A stretch of 64,000 bases of DNA from Takakia lepidozioides (Eukaryota > Streptophyta > Takakiopsida > Takakiales > Takakiaceae), in the NCBI GenBank assembly GCA_030704615.1, contig CM060732.1, positions 41,771,053-41,835,052 on the forward strand, written 5' to 3'. The position numbers and the translations under genes are program-made. Each line of letters opens with the position of its first letter. Positions within the stretch are counted from its first letter, which is position 1. The notes under the pieces are model-generated. The model ran no database searches. It saw only the letters and a program-made list of their open reading frames with translations, and had not been told where the DNA came from. This document shows, piece after piece, positions 57,395 to 64,000 of this stretch.

Positions 57395-58825
57395 CTAAAT
57401 CTCAGGCAAATGCTGCCCTTTAAGGACATGCAAAACCCCATCTGAGTTTGCCGCAACAAGTGTACAGTCAAACTCCTTTCGCCTCCAGCAAATAGCACTC
57501 ACCATCAAGTTGTGTTGGTTATCTTCAACCTTATCGTCTTTTACAATCCTTCCAGAGCTCTTGAGTGAACCCAGGACCTGCCAATGGCAAACAACTGGGG
57601 AGACTTCCCCGAAGTCATGCCGTAGAATGGGATTGGACTTGTGGCAATCATAGGCAAATGCTTCGTTGGTTTCTGATCCACAAGCTATGAGCCCACCCTC
57701 AGGCCACACTGACAGTCCCACAAAGTTTCTCACATTGTGGTGAGCTCCGAAGGTTCTAACAGGATGAGAGGGGGGGGTTGGCAACATATTTTCTTTCAGT
57801 TGAGGTCTCTTACTGTCCTTTAGAGTTCCAGGGCAGTCATTAGACCAGCTGGCAGCTGAAGAGATGTCCCAGAGCTTTAAAGTACTATCGATGGAGGCAG
57901 ACACCAACAGGCTTCTACTCAAGAACCGGACATTGCTTGCTGCCCTTCGGTGATGCCTGAGGGTGAGTACAGGCCCGATGGAGAGCTTTCGCAAGTCGTA
58001 GACGTATACATTGCTATCAGCACAAGCGACTGCCACAATAGAGGAAGAACTGGGGCCAAACTCGGCACAACAAACTGGGGTATAATTGGGTGAAGCGATA
58101 ACAGCCACACATTTATCATAGTCCTGCCTCCACATTCGAACTGTGCCATCATCAGAAGCAGAGGCACAAAGATTGGGGTCTTCAGTACTGTAATCAATAC
58201 TCAAAATACGCTGCCCATTGTGTTCGTCCCATTCGCTTACTGCAAGGCCCTTCTCAAGATCCCACTCTGCCACTACTCCGTCGTAGTCACCACAACCGAT
58301 GATGTTGTCCGACTGGATGTGCCATTTGACACTGCTCAATTTGGCAGGCGTGCAAATTTCCGTAAGACAACTGTTTGCATTATCTACTGAGCGTCTACCT
58401 CTATCCTTAGCTCGTCTAACGTCCTTGGTCCTCTTACGAAGTCCGCGTTCATCTTCGATATCTTCTTCCTCTTCCTCCTCGACATCCTCTTTCTTTGAGA
58501 GGGTATTATTCCCATTAGAAGCTACTTGGTTTCCTGAGATGAATGACTGAAACGAGTACACGCGAATCTTCCTCGCAATTCCTCCCGTGACGAAAAACTC
58601 ATTAGACTTGTCGAATGCAATTGCTCCTATCACATCAGTGGCAGACAAACCTTGATTGTACTTCGCACTGGCCACGACCTCAAACACCCAGTGCCCAGAT
58701 GTGCCCGAACTGCAGTCCCAGACATCGTCTCTACGAAACTGCCCTTCCGGTAAGAATTCCCACATTCCTTGGGCGTGTGAGGTAGACGCTCCAGAGAGAA
58801 CATCCTCTCGATGGAATGAAGACAT
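57395..58825 (-). CDS. RUP-like WD40 repressor of UV-B photomorphogenesis
   Basis: WD40 protein resembling Arabidopsis RUP1/RUP2, which bind the UVR8 photoreceptor and return it to the inactive dimer, and which are related to the WD40 domain of COP1/SPA. Intronless frame of 476 residues. Start chosen at 58825 because MSS there aligns with the start of the paralogue at 62668. The RUP signature TGGIARKIRVY is at 80-90 (COP1/SPA have a different sequence here). Then an acidic-basic linker (EDVEEEEEE at about 113-121 and KRTKDVRRAK at about 131-140), and repeats with AKLSSVKW, GCGDYDGVVAEWDL, ASASDDGTVRMW, VACADSNVYVYDLR, LVSASIDSTLKLWD, and a last blade ending SDGVLHVL. There is no RING or coiled coil, so it is not COP1 or SPA. 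It is longer than the Arabidopsis RUPs (under 400 residues), mainly through the linker. The last 190 bases are duplicated just downstream. Confidence 0.87.
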   Translation of the reverse strand: MSSFHREDVLSGASTSHAQGMWEFLPEGQFRRDDVWDCSSGTSGHWVFEVVASAKYNQGLSATDVIGAIAFDKSNEFFVTGGIARKIRVYSFQSFISGNQVASNGNNTLSKKEDVEEEEEEDIEDERGLRKRTKDVRRAKDRGRRSVDNANSCLTEICTPAKLSSVKWHIQSDNIIGCGDYDGVVAEWDLEKGLAVSEWDEHNGQRILSIDYSTEDPNLCASASDDGTVRMWRQDYDKCVAVIASPNYTPVCCAEFGPSSSSIVAVACADSNVYVYDLRKLSIGPVLTLRHHRRAASNVRFLSRSLLVSASIDSTLKLWDISSAASWSNDCPGTLKDSKRPQLKENMLPTPPSHPVRTFGAHHNVRNFVGLSVWPEGGLIACGSETNEAFAYDCHKSNPILRHDFGEVSPVVCHWQVLGSLKSSGRIVKDDKVEDNQHNLMVSAICWRRKEFDCTLVAANSDGVLHVLKGQHLPEI

Positions 58826-59522
58826 ATCTTGGGCATCCTCCAATCTTTACACCATCTTCGTCATGAATTATTCCTGCTACATTATCTGCATAGGCAGACA
58901 CTTCCAAACCTTGCAGCGACGATGAACTACCATCCGCAGCCAGAACATCATGATGGGTGGTGACCTTGTCTGTAGCATCCCTTGCTACAAGTACCTGGCA
59001 GGGCACAACCTGACAGAGCCACCCTGTATGAACCGATCAGCCGTCTCAGCTGCATCCACTGCTCAATTGCTTCCCTGGGACCTCAAATCTTGAGGGAAAA
59101 CCTGACGTCACCACGGGAAGGACGATCAAATATTCTCTTCCCTCGATTAAGGCGGCCGCACGTTCTTTGTAACAAAAAGTGGACCTCCTCTTCAAGCATT
59201 TACGTGCATCGAAGGGAAATAGCGAATCTTGCTCGCGGCATGGCTGTGCACTTATCCTGCAGATACGTACCTAGGTCAAAGAGAATGCGAGACAATAAGT
59301 TGCGGCAGCGGGTAAGTCGGGCATGTGGAGCACCTGAGCGGAGGACTGTGAGCAGCGGGAGGCTGCGGGGTGCTCCAGTAGTCCATAAAAGCTGATTGCA
59401 GTTGCGAAAACTCCCACATCTTCACCGGGAAAGGATGTGGCAGACAAGAACTCTCCTGTCGCCTACAAGTCATCCCAATAGACATGCATCGTATGCTCGA
59501 TTATTGATCAGACCACTCTTGT

Positions 59523-59554
<32 letters not shown>

Positions 59555-62500
59555 GAGAACGAGAGAGAAAATGAGAACGAGAGGGAGAGAGAGAGCGACA
59601 GTACCAGTCGCCCAACACGTTCAATGCGAGTAACCCATTACAAAGCCTGCTAATGTGCTCAACATCCTAGAGGACTAGAGCAGTCTAAAGGAACAATGCT
59701 ACTCAATACAATGAAAGCATGATGTTAGTAGGGGAGCAATCAATACCACTGCTTAGGACTGCTCCACGGACGTCAAAGCAGATTGATCAAGATTGTACAC
59801 ACAAGTACAACCTGACGCAGGCCCTTCTGAAGATGTCGCAGCAAACTACAAACTGATTCGCTCACAGCCTCAAAAACACGGCGGCGGCTGTCAACTTCAA
59901 GATTGAGTCCCTAACATAGCTTGAATGAGACACATAGCTGTGGTTGAGAGCCTCGGACAGAAGAAAAGACCCGACTTCCCCAACAGTGCAAGAGCCCACG
60001 GAGAAAATAGAAGAATGTGGGGATCTGCATATCTCTTGGACTCAGTACTCCACTAGATGACCTGCATCCAGAAACGACACTATCAAACCATCCAAGAAGT
60101 TGAGAACGCTTTAAAAGGCATTTCTACAAGCCCCGACCTTTAGAAACGTCAATACAACCAGCTAACATTACGAAACAACGACATGGAACGTGAGACAAAG
60201 TCCGAGATGGAGACGACCTCATCAAAACAAAGGAAGAGCATACCCTCAACCAAGACAGACACTAAACGAGAGCTGTATCCCAAACTCTCAGCTTGCCAGT
60301 CCTGATCCAGTGCGATAACTTCAAAGTCAGAGATCAGCAGCAGAAACAGACAACCAAAAAGAATACAAGGTGTTTCTCCACTGACCCAAAAGACTGAGGA
60401 CACAGTACAGTCGCTGTGCGAACCAGAGAAAACGTCCAAGCCCAGTCCACAAATGAGGAAGAAGATGGAGCAGCAGCAGACGCGCCCAGAGAGGAGACGA
60501 GCGAGCAGCCACGACAGTCGCGACACGGTGGCCGCCTCCAGGCCTAGCACTTTCCGTTGCAGACTTTTGTCCACGTGGCTCCCCTCTACTCGTGCAGACC
60601 ACGGGCTAATATTCATTTTTTCACATTTTCCTTTTCATTACTTTCGGTAAAAGAGGACATTATAAAATTATAAACTCTAATATTGGGAGTATATATAAAA
60701 GACAATTTCAGACACGTGTCCCGTCAGATTGCACCGGTGACGTTAGCAATATCTTTACCCCGCGCTCTTATTGGTTCGTACTGACTCATCATTTAACTAC
60801 AGAACCCTATCGGGTTATCCGTGTCGGCGACCGTCTATACCCGGTCCAAAATTCCATGCCACCGGCTACTTGATGGTGGGAGCCAGTAGAATGTAAGAGC
60901 ACAGTGGCTGTCGGACGCTGACCCGGTAGCCTGGGCTTCGTACTGGCTGTCACCGGTCCCAGCCCATTGATAGGTGGGCAGCTCCTCTCGCGACCGGATA
61001 AGCCGGTCGTTTCTGACTGGCAGCTAACGTCCACGTCGTAACTGCCGGGCAGCCCCGCCTGCCGGCCGCCGGCCGAGGGTGGCGCCACGCCGACGCCCTT
61101 TCTGCGGGCAGCGCGACGAGTGACAGAGAGTCTGATGAGAGAGAGAGAGACAGAGCATGCGCGTCTACGTCGGTGGTTTGATAACGAGGAAACATGAGAG
61201 CCACATGACGAGTCTCTGCAGCTTGAAGGAGCTCGAAGGAAATACTTTGTGCCAACGAGGAGTTTACATCTAAACCTACGCTGCAAACTATGCATTACTC
61301 TAGATAAACCTGTGAAACGAAAGAGAAATCAGAATTCGAGAAAAATTCCGACAATCATGGACAGTGTGTAGGACGTAGTAGTTTCATACCACAACTGAAG
61401 TACTTGTACTACATTCTCACTACATTCCCACAGAGAAGAACAGTTTTTAACATTCACTTCAAATTCGCATCCGGTACAAGCTCGACCTGGCTCGGTAGAA
61501 GGTTCTAGCAATCCTTGCACTTGCGCCTTCCGCATTCGTACTCATGGATGCGCTAGCCTACATCCTGCCAAGCTTAGTACAAGCATCACGCATCACACAT
61601 CAGTGTACATTGCTATGTTCACTCAAATACCTTCAATGTTTTTCCTTAAGTTAATATTGCGCTGCTAGGTATTCCGTCCAGTTTGCGAAAGAAGAAGCGA
61701 GAGAGAGAGAGAGAGAGGGGATGCGGGGAGGGTGTCAGGGTGGAGAGGACGTGGAGGTACCTGAGTGAGTACTCGCGAGTACGCTCTAAGTATTCGTCCT
61801 CGCAACTGAAGTCAAGAACCCTACCTACCTAAGTTAGTAACTTAGCTTAATTTGGTAACTTATTATCTATTATTGGTTATATTTATAACACAAAAGCAAT
61901 TCCAGGCAGAATCTGAACACAGAACGGAAAAACCGAACGTGGCGTCCGCACTACCAGACTTTTCGGGACTCTGCCCGCGCTGGGAGGGCCTCCGAAAAAG
62001 TCTGAGGAGCTGCCCGAGAGAAGGTGGTCGCCGTGGCGCCCTCCTTGCCAAACCTTCCCAGGCAGCTGCCCAGAGGCAGGGCACAGTTGGAAAAGTTTGT
62101 TGTGTGCCCGAGATGTTTGTACGTGGCTGCTAGTCAACCACACTAGTGACGGCCTCGGCTCCCCCTGCCCCTCCATAACACGCGTGCTCGCAAGCTCGTC
62201 TCTCGCTGGGAAGATTGTGTCTGCGAGGAGTGAAATCCTGCTGGAGCTGCTCAATCTTTGGTCCTTAACTTGTTTCTTGCGAAAGGTTTCTGGGTTTTGG
62301 CACCCTCTTTCTTTCCTGCTGCATATCGACCGTCACACTGTCGAGCTTTTTAAGTCTTGAGCATCAGAAGTAGCTGCAGCAGCTCAAACTGCGGTCTGGA
62401 AGCTTGTATGTTGCTCGAACGTTGCATGTATCGTGACAGTGCTTGTCTCCGTCACTGCTCCTCTGTAGTTTTCCATTGATGTGCACGGATCTTGCTTTGC

Positions 62501-62667
62501 ATGAAGGTCTAGAGAGAGTTCAGCTGTATGCATGAACTTCCAGCGCTAGTGCTAGGACGTAAAACAGCTTTTTCACGTGCAAGAGGAGTTTGCTGCCTTG
62601 GCGTTGCATGCGTAAATCATGCCGACCAGTCTTTCTGCGTAATGCACATTGACATGCGGCCCTTGTC
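58826..62667. promoter_or_regulatory. Bidirectional intergenic region between the two RUP-like genes
   Basis: 3.84 kb shared 5' region of two divergently transcribed paralogues. G-box hexamers CACGTG occur at 60572-60577 (in CCACGTGG), 60713-60718 (in the palindrome GACACGTGTC) and 62574-62579. A TATA-like TATATATAAAAG lies at about 60690-60700 and could serve either direction. GA/CT microsatellites occur at about 59525-59600, 61135-61160 and 61698-61718. No third gene is seen; the longer open frames (for example near 60150-60616) match nothing. HY5-type bZIP factors bind G-boxes, and RUP genes are induced through that route in Arabidopsis; applying it here is inference. Confidence 0.5.
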
Positions 62668-64000
62668 ATGTCTTCACCCCATCCAGGGAAGATCTCGGAC
62701 CCAGGAACTTCAAGCTCACATACTCGAGGAATGGGCCCGGAGTTCTACCCGGATGGACAACCTCTCAGAGACGATGTGTGGGAGCGGAATCCAGAGCGAT
62801 CCACCCACTGGGAGTTTGAGGTGTTGGCCACCGTAGAGTGTCATAATCAGCGTTTGTCTGCCACCGATGTGATAGGGTCGATTGCATTTGACAAATCAAA
62901 CGAGTTTTTCGCCACGGGAGGAATCGCTAGGAAGATACGTGTGTATTCGTACCAGTCTTTCTTGTCAGGGAACCGAGTTTCAAATGGGCACAACACGCAA
63001 GTTGAGGAGCTGGAAGAGGACGAAGAATCCGAAGAAGATGATAACCATCGAGACTACCCGAAGCAACGCGGATGTCGTAGGAGGTCCATGGATGCTAGAA
63101 GACCTAAAGGTAGAGCCAGACTCTCATTAGATCATGCAAGAGGTTGCGTGGCGGAAATTTGTACCCCTGCCAAACTGAGCAGTGTGAAATGGCCCCTCGA
63201 GAGGGCCGACATCATTGGTTGTGGGGACTATGACGGAGTTGTCGCAGAGTGGGACCTTGAGAAGGGCCTTGCAGTAAGCGAAAGGGATGAACACAGCGGG
63301 CAGCGTATCTGGAGTATTGATTACAGCACAGAGGATCCCAATCTTTGTGCCTCTGCCTCTGATGATGGCACTGTTCGAATGTGGAGGCGGGACTCTGATG
63401 AGTGTGTCGCTCTCATTGCTGCTCCCAATCAGAGCCCAGTTTGTTCTGCGGAGTTTGGCCCGAGTTCTTCCTTTGTCATTGCGCTCGCTTGTGCAGATAG
63501 CAATGTCTATGTATATGATTTGCGTAAGATCGCCATCCCTATCCTCACCCTTCAGCATCACCGAAGGGCGGCAAGCAATGTTCGTTTTTTGAGTAGAAAT
63601 CTGCTGGTGTCTGCCTCCATTGACAGCACTTTGAAGCTTTGGGACATTTCCACAGTATCTAGCTGCACAAACGACTGGCCTTCAACTCTCAAGGACAGCG
63701 AGAGACTTCATCGGAAAGAGAATTTGTTGCCAACCCAACCTCCTCATCCTGTGAGAACCTTCGGAACCCACCACAATGTGAGAAACTTTGTGGGTTTGTC
63801 CGTATGGCCTGAGGGTGGCCTCATAGCCTGCGGATCAGAAACCAATGAAGCTTTCGCCTACGATTGCCACAAGATTAATCCCATTCTTCGCCATCACTTT
63901 GGGAAAGTCTCCCCAGTTGTTTCCCAGGGGGAAGTCCTCGGTTCACTTGAGAATCCTGGAAAGAAAAGAACAGACTATCAGATTGAGGACAACCAAAGCA
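62668..64000 (+). CDS. Second RUP-like WD40 gene, 3' end outside the window
   Basis: Open from ATG at 62668 (MSSPHPGKISDPG) through the window edge, 444 codons without a stop and no sign of an intron. An in-frame stop just upstream and alignment of MSS with the paralogue support this start. It shares with the minus-strand gene the phrases DVIGSIAFDKSNEFF, TGGIARKIRVY, EICTPAKLSSVKW, CGDYDGVVAEWDLEKGLAVSE, ASASDDGTVRMW, FGPSSS and NVRNFVGLSVWPEGGLIACG. The acidic linker differs most (EELEEDEESEEDD). Some 30-35 codons are probably missing at the right. An ATG at 62653, out of frame, opens a reading frame that overlaps this start. Confidence 0.9.
   Translation, partial: MSSPHPGKISDPGTSSSHTRGMGPEFYPDGQPLRDDVWERNPERSTHWEFEVLATVECHNQRLSATDVIGSIAFDKSNEFFATGGIARKIRVYSYQSFLSGNRVSNGHNTQVEELEEDEESEEDDNHRDYPKQRGCRRRSMDARRPKGRARLSLDHARGCVAEICTPAKLSSVKWPLERADIIGCGDYDGVVAEWDLEKGLAVSERDEHSGQRIWSIDYSTEDPNLCASASDDGTVRMWRRDSDECVALIAAPNQSPVCSAEFGPSSSFVIALACADSNVYVYDLRKIAIPILTLQHHRRAASNVRFLSRNLLVSASIDSTLKLWDISTVSSCTNDWPSTLKDSERLHRKENLLPTQPPHPVRTFGTHHNVRNFVGLSVWPEGGLIACGSETNEAFAYDCHKINPILRHHFGKVSPVVSQGEVLGSLENPGKKRTDYQIEDNQS

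Noticed and set aside
57395-58843. Calling the WD40 gene COP1 or SPA.
   Set aside because: No RING finger, coiled coil or kinase-like region precedes the repeats, and the TGGIARKIRVY signature fits RUP proteins rather than COP1/SPA.
60149-60616. 155-residue minus-strand frame between the RUP-like genes.
   Set aside because: Low-complexity hydrophobic translation without motif, with competing frames on both strands.
1-64000. CRISPR array, bacterial operon or phage structure.
   Set aside because: Split genes with GT/AG introns, LTR elements, LINEs and SINEs show a plant nuclear genome; no regularly spaced short repeats of CRISPR type are present.

Overview
The window looks like nuclear DNA of a land plant, most likely a non-seed plant or an early-diverging lineage. 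The evidence is plant-type gene families (a PIN-type auxin carrier, a class A1 heat-stress factor, two RUP-like WD40 genes, PPR-DYW remnants) set among plant LINE, Ty1/copia, chromovirus, hAT-MITE and tRNA-SINE insertions and a telomere-like (TTTAGGG-rich) satellite. I cannot name the species from the sequence. All exon models below are read by eye from splice sites, reading frame and family conservation.

Layout. 0.1-3.5 kb: decayed LINE (minus). 6.3-8.25 kb: broken PPR-DYW gene (plus). 11.4-15.35 kb: seven-exon PIN-like gene (minus) whose exons join into one 460-residue frame. 16.0-19.4 kb: internally deleted copia element with both LTRs. 19.5-24.2 kb: tandem duplication, an LTR with a Tat/Ogre-like primer-binding site, and a telomere-like satellite. 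24.8-28.5 kb: decayed gene of the family with a GHTHEDID motif (minus). 29.8-33.9 kb: a PPR remnant, duplicated segments and two exons of an FSH-type serine hydrolase. 34.9-43.5 kb: a chromovirus inserted at codons 2-3 of an unrecognised C2HC zinc-finger gene, followed by a 2.6 kb inversion that cut both the retroelement gag and the host gene. 43.7-45.8 kb: G-rich repeat region with ten CACGTG motifs. 46.1-48.1 kb: SINE, LINE fragment, SINE. 49.2-53.0 kb: four-exon HSFA1-type gene (plus). 55.4-56.0 kb: complete hAT MITE. 57.4-64.0 kb: two RUP-like genes head to head, 3.8 kb apart, the second cut by the window edge.

Function. The intact host genes are a short-to-medium-loop PIN carrier, a master heat-stress regulator and a divergent pair of UV-B photomorphogenesis repressors. 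They do not form an obvious pathway. The RUP pair is the one case where neighbouring genes are clearly related, and its shared 5' region holds G-boxes of the kind bound by HY5-type factors. The most unusual structure is the nested insertion plus inversion at 35-43.5 kb. On paper its two breakpoints rejoin into an open reading frame for the host gene, which makes the order of events readable.
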